The notes below the pieces were generated by a model that ran no database searches, was not told the origin of the DNA, and worked only from the letters and a program-made list of their open reading frames with translations. This document shows positions 45,222 to 54,253 of a stretch of DNA of 64,000 bases, piece after piece (within the stretch, counting starts at the first letter, position 1; each line of letters opens with the position of its first letter). Location of the stretch: assembly GCF_002752675.1 (NCBI RefSeq), contig NZ_CP024608.1:5022001-5086000 (forward strand), written 5' to 3'. The DNA is from Massilia violaceinigra (GTDB lineage: Bacteria > Pseudomonadota > Gammaproteobacteria > Burkholderiales > Burkholderiaceae_D). A program made the position numbers and the translations under genes.

Positions 45222-45797
45222 TCACGGCTGACGAATCGCGGTCCGCTGCCAGTCCATGATCCAGTTCTTGTCCCAGGTGGCGCCGCCATCGCGCGAGACG
45301 GCCTGGTACCAGCGGCATGAATTGGGCGTGATCCGGTCCCAGACGCCGCGCGTGATGAGCGCTTGGCCATCGTCGATATCGGTGCTGTCCCAGGTGCCGA
45401 CGCCGTGGGTAAAACTGCCCCACGAGGCCGGATTGAGCACCCCGTTCTTTTTGTTGCACCAATGGTCGGCCCACAGCTTTTTTTCGACATCGAGAATGCG
45501 TAATCCCATGCCGCTGAAGTTTCGTGCGGGAATGCGCAGTTCTTCGACGCTGGCCAGGCCGCCCAGTATGCCGATCACGGTTGCTTCGCCCTCGAACGAC
45601 TCCCAGTTCTTTTCCTTCAACTGCTTGTGCCGGATGCTCCATTCGCCCGACAGGAAGTCGAAATCGCCGGGCTTGCCGCTTGCCGCAGGCGCAAGCGCGG
45701 CTGCGCTGGCGCTACCGAGTCCGAGCTGGCAAGCCGCGCCGATCCCGGCAGCGGCCTGTAGCAGCAGTCTGCGTTGTGCATCGTTTGTCGTGGTCAT
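45222..45797 (-). CDS. Exported DUF1579-like protein
   Basis: A 191-residue protein with a twin-arginine-like signal (QRRLLLQAAAGIGAACQLG). The mature part begins GDFDFLSGEWSIRHKQLKEK and contains WADHWCNKKNGVLNPASWG, the pattern of DUF1579-type calycin-like barrels, whose function is unknown. The ATG at 45797 follows AGGAG by 7 bases; a start 17 codons earlier lacks one. Confidence 0.75.
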   Translation of the reverse strand: MTTTNDAQRRLLLQAAAGIGAACQLGLGSASAAALAPAASGKPGDFDFLSGEWSIRHKQLKEKNWESFEGEATVIGILGGLASVEELRIPARNFSGMGLRILDVEKKLWADHWCNKKNGVLNPASWGSFTHGVGTWDSTDIDDGQALITRGVWDRITPNSCRWYQAVSRDGGATWDKNWIMDWQRTAIRQP

Positions 45798-46900
45798 AGG
45801 ATTCTCCTGAGAAATCGTTATAAGGTCATGCCTAGCCGTTGTGGCCATCTGGTGGCAACGGCGGGAAGCATGAGGCTTATTCAGGGCGGATTGCGCCCTG
45901 TTACGTTTCTTGGAGGTCGGATCAGCTCTCGAACTTCGGCGGGGAAGCCGGGCGGCGGTGGGCGGCGCCGACCAGGGCCAGGGCTAGCAAACCGGCGCCG
46001 AACATCATATAGGTCTGCGGTTGCGGCACTGCGGTGAGTGTGAACTGTTCCTGAAGAGCTTGGAGGGGCCGGTCCCCTCAGCGCGGCCGCCGAAGAGGGT
46101 AATAGAGTAGCAACATCCCTTAAAGCAAAAATAGCTTTTACACAATAGTGTATAAAAGTTCATAAATTTTTATACGGCTCCATGATGGTGACTCTCGCAC
46201 GGGCCGATTTTTGCTGGCTCTGGACTTCACCGTGACGCCTACCCGCATCCACATTCTGTCGATTATTCTCCAGCGGATAAACAGCGTAGCAGTTAGAAAA
46301 ATCGAATATCCGAATATACGCTGCATGCAGCATGGTTTATCCGGGGGAGATTTGCGGACATTGGACAAAATGTCGTTGTATTTCCATAATACATTGCGCT
46401 GCCAGCCGCAGTATTAACATCAGCCGGACCGCCGCCATGACGGCTCAGCGCCGATTTTGTTCCGCTGTCGCTATTTCCTTTTAGATATTGAACAAATAGT
46501 GCATTCAAGAAATAAAACTTACCATTCAAAATGATCATTCTTGGTTAAGTGTAATAACTTTTCTGTTCGGTTTACCGCTCGGACAAGCAAGAAATGTCAC
46601 ATATGGCGCATCAGGCGCTCACCGCGTGCGAATCGTGCTTGCCAGAAGATTTCCCGTTTTGGTGTAAGACAAATCTCACATTTGTACGCCTATTGTGAAC
46701 TCAGGTCACGAAACGTCAATTCACATTTCACTCTTACAAACTCCAACTTCACAGTTGTAATGATAACCAGAAGTTACGTTTATTTCATACCTTATGGAAA
46801 TGTTTCGTTATGTTAAAAATAATATGGAAGAGGCGCGTGCTAACATTTCCTTACACTTTTTAAACACCTTCATCAAAAGCGCAAGTTAATCCGGCTCTCT
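45798..46900. other. Long intergenic region upstream of the galactose operon
   Basis: About 1.1 kb without an intact gene. The first part holds a PEP-CTERM remnant (listed). From 46100 on the DNA is distinctly AT-rich. It contains TACAC-AATA-GTGTA (46139-46152), a perfect inverted repeat, and several CACA/TGTGA-like words between 46590 and 46760. These could be operators for galT, but none is a firm match. Small open frames here have no support. Confidence 0.5.
45922..46066 (-). pseudogene. Remnant 3' end of a PEP-CTERM protein gene
   Basis: The minus strand reads LQEQFTLTAVPQPQTYMMFG, then AGLLALALVGAAHRRPAS and stops at 45922. This is a PEP-CTERM sorting tail (VPQPQTYMM in place of VPEPATYMM, hydrophobic segment, basic end). 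An in-frame TGA lies just upstream at about 46067 and no start or other part of the gene remains. Confidence 0.65.
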
Positions 46901-47989
46901 ATGCATACCATCGAATTGACAAAACCCGACGGGCGCGCGCTGACCTTATATAGCAATGCGCCAATTACCGCGCATGACCCGGCGCCGAGTCCATCGGCGG
47001 AGTCGATCCAGGCCAATCCGCATTTACGCTGGCATCCCTTGCGTGGTGAATGGGTCGCGTATGCCGCATTTCGCCAGAATCGTCCCTTCCTGCCGCCGCC
47101 GGAATATAACCCGCTTGCCGTCAATACCGATCCGGCCAATCCCACCGAGCTGCCCCGGGGCGATTACGAGATCGCCGTTTTCGATAACCGCTTTCCCTCG
47201 CTGGCCCCTGATTCGCACAATCCGCCGGCCCTGCACGTGGCCAGCGCGCCCGCCAACGGGCGCTGCGAAGTGGTGGTGTTTACCCAGGACCCCGGTGCGC
47301 CCCTGCACAGCCTGCGCGTGTCTCGCATCGTCCTGCTGCTGCAGGTCTGGGCCGACCGCACCACACGCGCCGCGCGCAGCGGCACGATCCGTTACGTACT
47401 GCCGTTCGAGAACCGCGGCGCGGAAGTGGGCGTGACCTTGCACCACCCGCACGGCCAGATCTATTCCTATCCGTTCGTGCCGCCCATCCCGCAGCGCATG
47501 CTCGAACGCGAACAGGCGCACTTCGCCGAGTACGGGGTAAGCCTGCTGTGCCGGATGGCGCGCACCGAGGTCAAGGACGCTCTGCGTATCGTCTACCGCA
47601 ACGAGCACGCGGTCGCCTTCGTGCCGCCGTGTGCGCGCTACCCCTACGAGGTGTGGGTCATGCCGCTCGATCCGGTCGAGAACTTCGCCGCGCTTGGTGA
47701 CGAGCAGCGCCGCTCTCTGGCGCTCGCCGTCAAGGCGGTGCTGCTCAAGTACGAAGGACTGTGGCAGCGGCCTTTTCCCTACCTGATGACGTGGTACCAG
47801 GCCCCCCTCGACGGCAAGGCGCATCCGGAAACCCAGCTGCACGCCGAGTTTTACCCGCCGTACCGCACGCGCGAGCGTCTCAAGTTCCTGGCCGGGACGG
47901 AACTCGGGGCGGGCATGTTCGCGATGGACGTGCTGCCCGAGGAAAAGGCAAAAGAGCTGCAGATGGTGCCAATCACACTGGACGAATGA
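46901..47989 (+). CDS. galT: Galactose-1-phosphate uridylyltransferase
   Basis: Leloir-pathway enzyme that exchanges UMP between UDP-glucose and galactose-1-phosphate. The 362 residues carry the active-site [12 protein letters not shown] near 186, with the nucleophile His in HPH, and the N-terminal [20 protein letters not shown]. The C-terminal [10 protein letters not shown] is also typical. First gene of a same-strand operon with galK (one base apart), beta-galactosidase and a glycosyltransferase/mutase fusion. No ribosome site stands out before the ATG. Confidence 0.94.
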   Translation: MHTIELTKPDGRALTLYSNAPITAHDPAPSPSAESIQANPHLRWHPLRGEWVAYAAFRQNRPFLPPPEYNPLAVNTDPANPTELPRGDYEIAVFDNRFPSLAPDSHNPPALHVASAPANGRCEVVVFTQDPGAPLHSLRVSRIVLLLQVWADRTTRAARSGTIRYVLPFENRGAEVGVTLHHPHGQIYSYPFVPPIPQRMLEREQAHFAEYGVSLLCRMARTEVKDALRIVYRNEHAVAFVPPCARYPYEVWVMPLDPVENFAALGDEQRRSLALAVKAVLLKYEGLWQRPFPYLMTWYQAPLDGKAHPETQLHAEFYPPYRTRERLKFLAGTELGAGMFAMDVLPEEKAKELQMVPITLDE

Positions 47990-47990
47990 C

Positions 47991-49088
47991 ATGGCCATGA
48001 TGACCTTTGAAACGTTTTTTGACGATGCGGCACCGGTCGAGGAATCCGCGCCCGGCCGCGTGAACCTGCTCGGCGAGCACACCGATTACAACGACGGCTT
48101 CGTGCTGCCGGTCGCCACGCCCATGCGCACCCATGTCGCGCTGGCGCCGAGCAGGGACGACGCCTTTCACTTCTACTCGGCGCAAACCGGCGAGGAAGTC
48201 GTGCTGGCCAGGCAGGCGCGCCTGGCGTCGGGCTACGGGCGTTATATCGAAGGCTGCATCCGCCTGCTGGAGCAGCGCGGCCACGCGGTGCCGCCGCTGC
48301 GCGTGCATGTGCGCTCCAGCGTGCCGATGGGCGCGGGGCTGTCGTCGAGCGCGGCGCTGGAAGTGGCCACTCTGCGCGCCTTGCGCACCTATCTCGGCCT
48401 GGCGCTGACCGATGTCGAGATTGCGCAACTGGCGCAAAAGGCGGAAGTGGCCTATGCCGGCGTGCAGTGCGGGATCATGGATCAGATGGCGGCCAGCCTG
48501 TGCGACGAATCGCACATGCTGTTTCTCGACACCCGCACGCTGGTGCGCGAAGTGCTGCCGCTGCCCCCGGATGCGCAAGTGCTGGTCATCGACAGCGGCG
48601 TCGCGCGCACGCTCGCGGCCACCAAGTACAACGAGCGGCGCGCCGAGTGCGGCACGGCGGCCCACGCCGCCGGCGTGCCATCGCTGCGCGACCTGGCCGG
48701 CCTGGACCAGCTGGCCCGCGTGGACCAACCGTTCCGCCGGCGCGCGCGCCATGTGTTCACCGAAAACGCCCGCGTCGCGCGCGCGGTCCAGGGTGTCGGC
48801 GCGTCCGAATTCGGCCAGCTGATGAACGCCTCGCACGCCAGCCTGCGCGACGACTACGAAGTGTCCACGGTCGAACTGGACATCTTGTGCGACCTGATGC
48901 GCGCCCAGCCGCAGGTGCACGGCGCGCGCCTGACCGGGGCCGGTTTCGGCGGCGCCTGCGTGGCGCTGTGCGACGCCGGCACGGCGGCGGCGGCCGGCGC
49001 AGCGGTCCTCACCCACTACAACAACGCAATCGGCCGGGAAGGGCGGGTTCTGATGCCGGCCGCATCACATCAAGGAGCGCAGCTTTGA
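47991..49088 (+). CDS. galK: Galactokinase
   Basis: Phosphorylates alpha-D-galactose with ATP. A 365-residue GHMP kinase: the galactose signature GRVNLLGEHTDYNDGFVLP at 22-40, the ATP-binding PMGAGLSSSAALEVA near 112, and the C-terminal LTGAGFGGACVAL. It starts one base after the galT stop. The stop overlaps the TTG start of the next gene. Confidence 0.95.
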   Translation: MAMMTFETFFDDAAPVEESAPGRVNLLGEHTDYNDGFVLPVATPMRTHVALAPSRDDAFHFYSAQTGEEVVLARQARLASGYGRYIEGCIRLLEQRGHAVPPLRVHVRSSVPMGAGLSSSAALEVATLRALRTYLGLALTDVEIAQLAQKAEVAYAGVQCGIMDQMAASLCDESHMLFLDTRTLVREVLPLPPDAQVLVIDSGVARTLAATKYNERRAECGTAAHAAGVPSLRDLAGLDQLARVDQPFRRRARHVFTENARVARAVQGVGASEFGQLMNASHASLRDDYEVSTVELDILCDLMRAQPQVHGARLTGAGFGGACVALCDAGTAAAAGAAVLTHYNNAIGREGRVLMPAASHQGAQL

Positions 49089-50851
49089 GCGATTTTCTGT
49101 ACCCACGTCCCCAGCTTGAACGCGATAACTGGTTATCGCTCAACGGCCAATGGCAATTCGCTTTCGACGACGACCTTCAGTTCCACCTGCCGTCCGACCC
49201 GATTGGCTGGGACATGTCGATCACGGTGCCGTTCGCGCCGGAGGCGGCGGCCAGCGGGATCGGCCACACCGGCTTTCACCGTTCCTGCTGGTACCGGCGC
49301 GAATTCGACATGGCGCCCGGCGAAGGCCGCGTGATCCTGCACTTCGGCGCCGTCGACTACGCCGCGCGGGTCTGGGTCAACGGCCACCTGGTGGTCGAGC
49401 ATGAAGGTGGGCACACGCCGTTTTCGGCCGACATCAGCGGCTCGCTGATGGAGCAGGGACCGCAAACGGTGGTGGTGCACGCGATCGACGATCCGCACGA
49501 CCTGGCCAAGCCGCGCGGCAAGCAGGACTGGCTGGTCGATCCGCACTCGATCTGGTACCCGCGCACCACCGGCATCTGGCAGACCGTGTGGGTGGAACGG
49601 GTGGCCAGCACCTACATTCAAAAGCTGCGCTGGACCCCGATCTTCGACGGCTATGAAATCGGCTGCGAGATTTTTGCCTGCGGCGAGATCATGGACGACC
49701 TGTTCGTCGAGGTGAAGCTGTGGCATGGCGAGAACCTGCTGGCCGACGACCACTATAAATTGATCGGCCACGAGGCGAACCGCAAGATTGCCCTGTCCGA
49801 TCCGGGCATCGACGATTCGCGCAACGAACTGCTGTGGAGCCCCGAGCGTCCGACCCTGCTGACGGCAGAACTGACCCTGCACCACGACGGACAAGTCCTG
49901 GATAGCGTGCGCTCCTACACCGCGCTGCGCTCGGTGGCGATCACGCGCGACCGCTTCATGCTCAATGGCCGCCCGTATCCCTTGCGCATGGTGCTCGACC
50001 AGGGCTACTGGCCCGACACCCTGATGACCGCGCCGTCCGACGATGCCCTCCGGCGCGACGTCGAACTGGCCAAGGCGATGGGCTTTAACGGCGTGCGCAA
50101 GCACCAGAAGATCGAAGACCCGCGCTACCTGTACTGGGCCGACCGGCTCGGCCTGCTGGTCTGGGAAGAAATGCCATCTGCCTACCGCTTCAGTTCCAAG
50201 GCGATCACCCGCATCGTGCACGAATGGACCGAGGCCATCGAGCGCGATTACAGCCACCCGTGCGTGATCGTCTGGGTGCCGTTCAACGAGTCCTGGGGCG
50301 TGCCGAACCTGACCTCGACCCAGGCCCACCGCAACGCCGTCGAGGCGCTGTACCACCTGACCCGTACCTTGGACGGTACGCGCCCGGTGATCGGCAACGA
50401 TGGCTGGGAAGCCTCGGCCACCGATATTCTGGGCATCCACGACTACGACGCCGATCCGGAGAAGCTGCGCTCGCGCTACGAGACGACCGAGCCGGCGCGC
50501 ACCCTGTTCGACCAGCGCCGCCCGGCCGGACGCATTCTGACGCTGGACGGCTTTCCGCACCGCGGCCAGCCGATCGTGCTTACCGAGTTCGGCGGCATCG
50601 CCTTCGACAAGAGCGCGACGGCGGAGCATACCTGGGGCTACTCGCGCGCCGACTCGGAAGCCGGCTTCATCGACCACTACCGGCGCCTGCTGGAAGTGGT
50701 CAACACCACCTTGCTGTTCAGCGGATTTTGCTACACCCAGTTCGCCGACACGTTCCAGGAGACGAACGGGCTGCTGTGCGCGGACCGCACCCCCAAGGTG
50801 CCAATCGAACAAATCAATGCGGCAACGCGCAATATTCAACCAGGAGAGTAA
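49085..50851 (+). CDS. Glycoside hydrolase family 2 (beta-galactosidase-like)
   Basis: A 588-residue cytoplasmic GH2 enzyme, probably releasing galactose for the kinase upstream. Sugar-binding domain: [30 protein letters not shown]; immunoglobulin-like domain in the middle; TIM barrel with acid/base Glu in [10 protein letters not shown] and nucleophile Glu in IVLTEFGG. It could also be a beta-glucuronidase; the operon favours galactosides. The start is TTG at 49085, set by AAGGAG 7 bases upstream, and overlaps the galK stop. No in-frame ATG fits. Confidence 0.87.
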   Translation: MSDFLYPRPQLERDNWLSLNGQWQFAFDDDLQFHLPSDPIGWDMSITVPFAPEAAASGIGHTGFHRSCWYRREFDMAPGEGRVILHFGAVDYAARVWVNGHLVVEHEGGHTPFSADISGSLMEQGPQTVVVHAIDDPHDLAKPRGKQDWLVDPHSIWYPRTTGIWQTVWVERVASTYIQKLRWTPIFDGYEIGCEIFACGEIMDDLFVEVKLWHGENLLADDHYKLIGHEANRKIALSDPGIDDSRNELLWSPERPTLLTAELTLHHDGQVLDSVRSYTALRSVAITRDRFMLNGRPYPLRMVLDQGYWPDTLMTAPSDDALRRDVELAKAMGFNGVRKHQKIEDPRYLYWADRLGLLVWEEMPSAYRFSSKAITRIVHEWTEAIERDYSHPCVIVWVPFNESWGVPNLTSTQAHRNAVEALYHLTRTLDGTRPVIGNDGWEASATDILGIHDYDADPEKLRSRYETTEPARTLFDQRRPAGRILTLDGFPHRGQPIVLTEFGGIAFDKSATAEHTWGYSRADSEAGFIDHYRRLLEVVNTTLLFSGFCYTQFADTFQETNGLLCADRTPKVPIEQINAATRNIQPGE

Positions 50852-50853
50852 GC

Positions 50854-53517
50854 ATGAACGACCAGCTACAAAACGGGGCTCCCGCCCACGCCCCCAAGGG
50901 AAGCGCCCTTGAAACCATCATCGTGTTCTGCCATCTGCGCTGGGACTTCGTGTATCAACGCCCGCAACACCTGCTCTCGCGCCTGGCGGAGCATTTCAAG
51001 GTGCTGGTGGTCGAGGAGCCGATCTTCCACGAGGGGGACGGTTTTCTCAAAAGCCGCCAGGTGGCGCCGAACCTGACGGTGTACCAGCCGCACACGCCGG
51101 TGGCGGCGCAGGGCTTCCACGACGACCAGATCCCGCTGCTGCAGCCGCTGCTGGCCGAACTGGTGAGCGCCGGCGAAGACCCGATCGCCTGGTGCTACAC
51201 GCCCATGGCGCTGCCGCTGCTGCAATCGGTGCATCCGCGCGTGGTGGTGTACGACTGCATGGACGAGCTGTCGGCGTTCAGGAACGCGCCGAAACAGTTG
51301 CTGCAGCGTGAAACGGCGCTGCTGAACCTGGCCGACGTGGTCTTTACCGGCGGGCCGAGCCTGTATGAAGCCAAGCGCGACCGCAATCCGAACACGCACT
51401 GCTTCCCGAGCAGCGTGGACGTCGCCCATTTCTCGCAAGCCCTGGAGCGCGCGCGCGTTCATCCGTCGCAAGCCGGCCTGGCCACGCCGCGCCTGGGATT
51501 TTTTGGCGTGATCGATGAGCGCTTCGATACCGACCTGCTCAAAGCCGTGGCCGATGCGCATCCGGAATGGCAGCTCGTCATGGTCGGTCCCGTGGTCAAG
51601 ATCGATCCGGCCTCGCTGCCGAAGAACGGCAATATCCACTACATGGGACAGGCGTCGTACGAGGAACTGCCGTCTTACCTGGCGGCGTGGGACGTGTGCC
51701 TGCTGCCGTTCGCGCTGAACGAATCGACCAAATTCATCAGCCCGACCAAGGTGCTGGAATACATGGCGGCCGAGTTGCCGATCGTGAGCACCGCGATCAC
51801 GGACGTGGTCAAGCCGTACGGCGGCATTGTCAGCATCGCCCGTTCGCCGCGGGAATTCATCGCCGCATGCGAAGACGCGCTGGCCATGAGCCCGGAACGG
51901 CGCGCGAACATGGTCGACGACATGCGCGCCGTGGTCCAGCGCACCTCGTGGGCCGCCACCGCCGACCAGATGCGCGCGCTGCTGACCGCGCGGCCAGCCC
52001 AGGAACGGCACGATGGCGCCCCGGCCGGCACCAATGCGGCCAACGTCAATCCGCTGCGCGCAACTGCCACCACGCAAAAGTACAACTGCGTGATCGCCGG
52101 CGGCGGGCCGACCGGGCTGTCCGCGGCCTACCACCTGGGCAAGGATGCGATCCTGCTCGACAAGAACCCGACCCCGGGCGGCTGGTGCCGCTCGATCGAG
52201 GACCGCGGCTTCACGTTCGATTACGCGGGCCACATCATGTTCTCGAACGACCCGTATGTGCTCAAGCTGTACGACAAGCTGCTGGGCGATAACCTGCACT
52301 GGCAGAACCGCGAAGCCTGGGTCTACAGCAAGGACGTGTACACGCGCTATCCCTTCCAGGGCGCGCTGTACGGCTTGCCGCCCAGGGTGATCACCGAGTG
52401 CATCGTCGGCGCCATCGAAGCGCGCTACGGCGCCGAGAAGGAAAAGGCGTCCGCATGCGACCTGGCCAAGCCGGTCGAGGATTGCTGCGCCGATGGCGGG
52501 GTCGAACTGCCGGCCGGCACCCAGGGCGGCACGGCGGTCGCGGCGGCGCCAGCCAAGCCGGGCAACTTCGAGGAGTTCATCTACAAGGTGTGGGGAGCCG
52601 GCATTGCCAGGCACTTTGCCATTCCGTACAACAAAAAATTGTGGACGGTGCCGCTGACGGACATGGAAACGTCCTGGCTCGGCGGGCGCGTGCCGCTGCC
52701 GGATCTGGCCGAGATCATCGAAGGCGCGCTCGAACCGGTCGGCAAACCGATGGGACCGAACGCGCGTTTCGGTTATCCGCTCAGGGGCGGCTTCCAGGCG
52801 CTGGTCAGCGGCTTCCTGCCCTTTATCGAAGGCAAGGTCGAGCACAATGCCGAAGTGACGCAGGTGCTGCCGGGCGAGAAAACCGTGGCGCTGGCCGACG
52901 GCCGCCGCATCCGCTACGAGCACCTGATCAGCACCATGCCGCTGCCGGAGCTGGTCCGGATGATCGGCCAGGAAGCGCCGGAAGAGGTGCGCATGGCGGC
53001 CAAGGGGCTCAACCACATCTCGATCCGCTGCGTCAACCTGGGCATCAACCGCGCCAATATCACGGACAAGCACTGGATTTACTATCCGGAAGAGACGATT
53101 TTCCATCGCATCTTCGTGCAGGGCAACGCCAGCCCGCACTGCAATCCGCCCGGCGGCTTCGGCCTGACCTGCGAGATTTCGTACTCGCCGTGGAAACCGC
53201 TGCCGCTCGATGGCGACGCCCTGATTCAACGCTGCATCGAGGACTGCATCGCGGTCGGCATCATCGATGCGAGCGATGAGGTAATCGTCGCGAACCAGGT
53301 CGACATGCCATACGCCTACGTGGTCTACGACCATGCGCGCGCCGCCAATGTGGCCACGGTCAAGGAATGGCTGGCGCGGCACGACATCGTGCTGGCCGGA
53401 CGCTACAGCGAGTGGGAGTACTACAACTCCGACCACGCTTTCATCGCCGGCAAGAAGGCCGCGGAAGCCGTGCGGGCAGCTGATGCCGGCGCCAGCCGCA
53501 GCGCGGCTGCTGAGTAA
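50854..53517 (+). CDS. Glycosyltransferase fused to a UDP-galactopyranose mutase-like flavoprotein
   Basis: An 887-residue fusion. Residues about 20-385 form a GT-B glycosyltransferase (VFCHLRWDFVYQRPQHLLSR near 28, GFFGVIDERFDTDLL, then SPTKVLEYMAAELPIVST). A linker leads to an FAD-binding oxidoreductase (about 405-880: NCVIAGGGPTGLSAAYHLG, GGWCRSIEDRGFTFDYAGHI, then FGYPLRGGFQALVSGF) of the mutase/protoporphyrinogen-oxidase-like family. Such a pair could make and transfer galactofuranose, but mutase activity is not proven. It begins two bases after the hydrolase stop and is followed by a hairpin. Confidence 0.85.
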   Translation: MNDQLQNGAPAHAPKGSALETIIVFCHLRWDFVYQRPQHLLSRLAEHFKVLVVEEPIFHEGDGFLKSRQVAPNLTVYQPHTPVAAQGFHDDQIPLLQPLLAELVSAGEDPIAWCYTPMALPLLQSVHPRVVVYDCMDELSAFRNAPKQLLQRETALLNLADVVFTGGPSLYEAKRDRNPNTHCFPSSVDVAHFSQALERARVHPSQAGLATPRLGFFGVIDERFDTDLLKAVADAHPEWQLVMVGPVVKIDPASLPKNGNIHYMGQASYEELPSYLAAWDVCLLPFALNESTKFISPTKVLEYMAAELPIVSTAITDVVKPYGGIVSIARSPREFIAACEDALAMSPERRANMVDDMRAVVQRTSWAATADQMRALLTARPAQERHDGAPAGTNAANVNPLRATATTQKYNCVIAGGGPTGLSAAYHLGKDAILLDKNPTPGGWCRSIEDRGFTFDYAGHIMFSNDPYVLKLYDKLLGDNLHWQNREAWVYSKDVYTRYPFQGALYGLPPRVITECIVGAIEARYGAEKEKASACDLAKPVEDCCADGGVELPAGTQGGTAVAAAPAKPGNFEEFIYKVWGAGIARHFAIPYNKKLWTVPLTDMETSWLGGRVPLPDLAEIIEGALEPVGKPMGPNARFGYPLRGGFQALVSGFLPFIEGKVEHNAEVTQVLPGEKTVALADGRRIRYEHLISTMPLPELVRMIGQEAPEEVRMAAKGLNHISIRCVNLGINRANITDKHWIYYPEETIFHRIFVQGNASPHCNPPGGFGLTCEISYSPWKPLPLDGDALIQRCIEDCIAVGIIDASDEVIVANQVDMPYAYVVYDHARAANVATVKEWLARHDIVLAGRYSEWEYYNSDHAFIAGKKAAEAVRAADAGASRSAAAE

Positions 53518-53526
53518 ATCGTGGTG

Positions 53527-53552
53527 GCCGCCATCCGCACCCGGATGGCGGC
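53527..53552 (+). terminator. Terminator of the galactose operon
   Basis: GCCGCCATCCG, four-base loop, CGGATGGCGGC: a perfect 11-bp stem starting 10 bases after the stop, followed by a pyrimidine run TTCCTTTTC. Confidence 0.7.
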
Positions 53553-53641
53553 TTGAAGCGTTCCTTTTCGGACAAATTTCCTATGAGAGAACTTGTAACT
53601 GGCCGGCCACGGCGAGCCCGGCTTGGCGCCCGGGGCTACTT

Positions 53642-54226
53642 GTGAGCGCGCGCCGCAGCGAGCAGGCCCTGATCGAGGCGGTAGGGCGCGGCGAGCCGCA
53701 CGCATTCGATGCGCTGGTGGCGCCGTACCGGCGACGGCTGTTCCTGCTGGCGCTGAAAATCGTGCGCGACCCGGCCGATGCCGACGATGTTGTGCAGGAT
53801 ACCCTGATCCTGGTGTACGGCTCGCTGGGCACGTTTCGCGCGCAGTCCTGTTTTTACACCTGGATGTTCCGTATCGCCTATAACTGCGCCCTCGGGTTCC
53901 TGGCGCGCCGCAAGCGCCTTTTGCCCGACGAGTCCGGCGTGCTGGACGACTGGCGCAGCGTGGAGTGGGAAGTGTGCGAGAGCGCCGACCCGGAAAAGGC
54001 CCTGGCCGGCAAGCAAATGGCCGCGGCCATGGACGCCGCGCTCGACGCCATGGTTCCCGAGCACAAGACCGCCATCCTCCTGCATGAGTTGGCGGGGATG
54101 AGCTATGGGCAGATCGCCGCCACCATGCTATGTCCGGTGGGGACGGTGCGCAGCCGGATCGCCAGCGCCCGGGTCGCGATTGCGGGCAAGCTCAAGCGGC
54201 GTGGCTTCGCGTGCGGACAAGCCTGA
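53642..54226 (+). CDS. ECF sigma factor (RpoE-like)
   Basis: A 194-residue sigma-70-family factor. Region 2: FDALVAPYRRRLFLLALKIV, DPADADDVVQDTLI, FYTWMFRIAYNCAL; region 4: LHELAGMSYGQIAATMLCP then VGTVRSRIASARVAI. The GTG at 53642 gives a normal length; its ribosome site is weak. A 20-codon frame from ATG 53583 ends by overlapping this GTG (GTGA), so coupling through a leader peptide is possible. No anti-sigma gene is adjacent. A histidine kinase gene faces it. Confidence 0.85.
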   Translation: MSARRSEQALIEAVGRGEPHAFDALVAPYRRRLFLLALKIVRDPADADDVVQDTLILVYGSLGTFRAQSCFYTWMFRIAYNCALGFLARRKRLLPDESGVLDDWRSVEWEVCESADPEKALAGKQMAAAMDAALDAMVPEHKTAILLHELAGMSYGQIAATMLCPVGTVRSRIASARVAIAGKLKRRGFACGQA

Positions 54227-54253
54227 CGTCGGCTTCGAACGGCCCGGCCGCGT

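Noticed and set aside
46690-46712. CRP-like site TGTGA...TCAC
   Set aside because: The spacing is seven bases instead of six and the second half is imperfect; not enough to call.
46541-46816. A 91-codon plus-strand frame in the AT-rich gap
   Set aside because: No ribosome site, no domain and no neighbour support; likely chance.
50866-53436. An 856-codon minus-strand frame opposite the glycosyltransferase fusion
   Set aside because: Antisense shadow; no motif, and it would have no promoter or partner.
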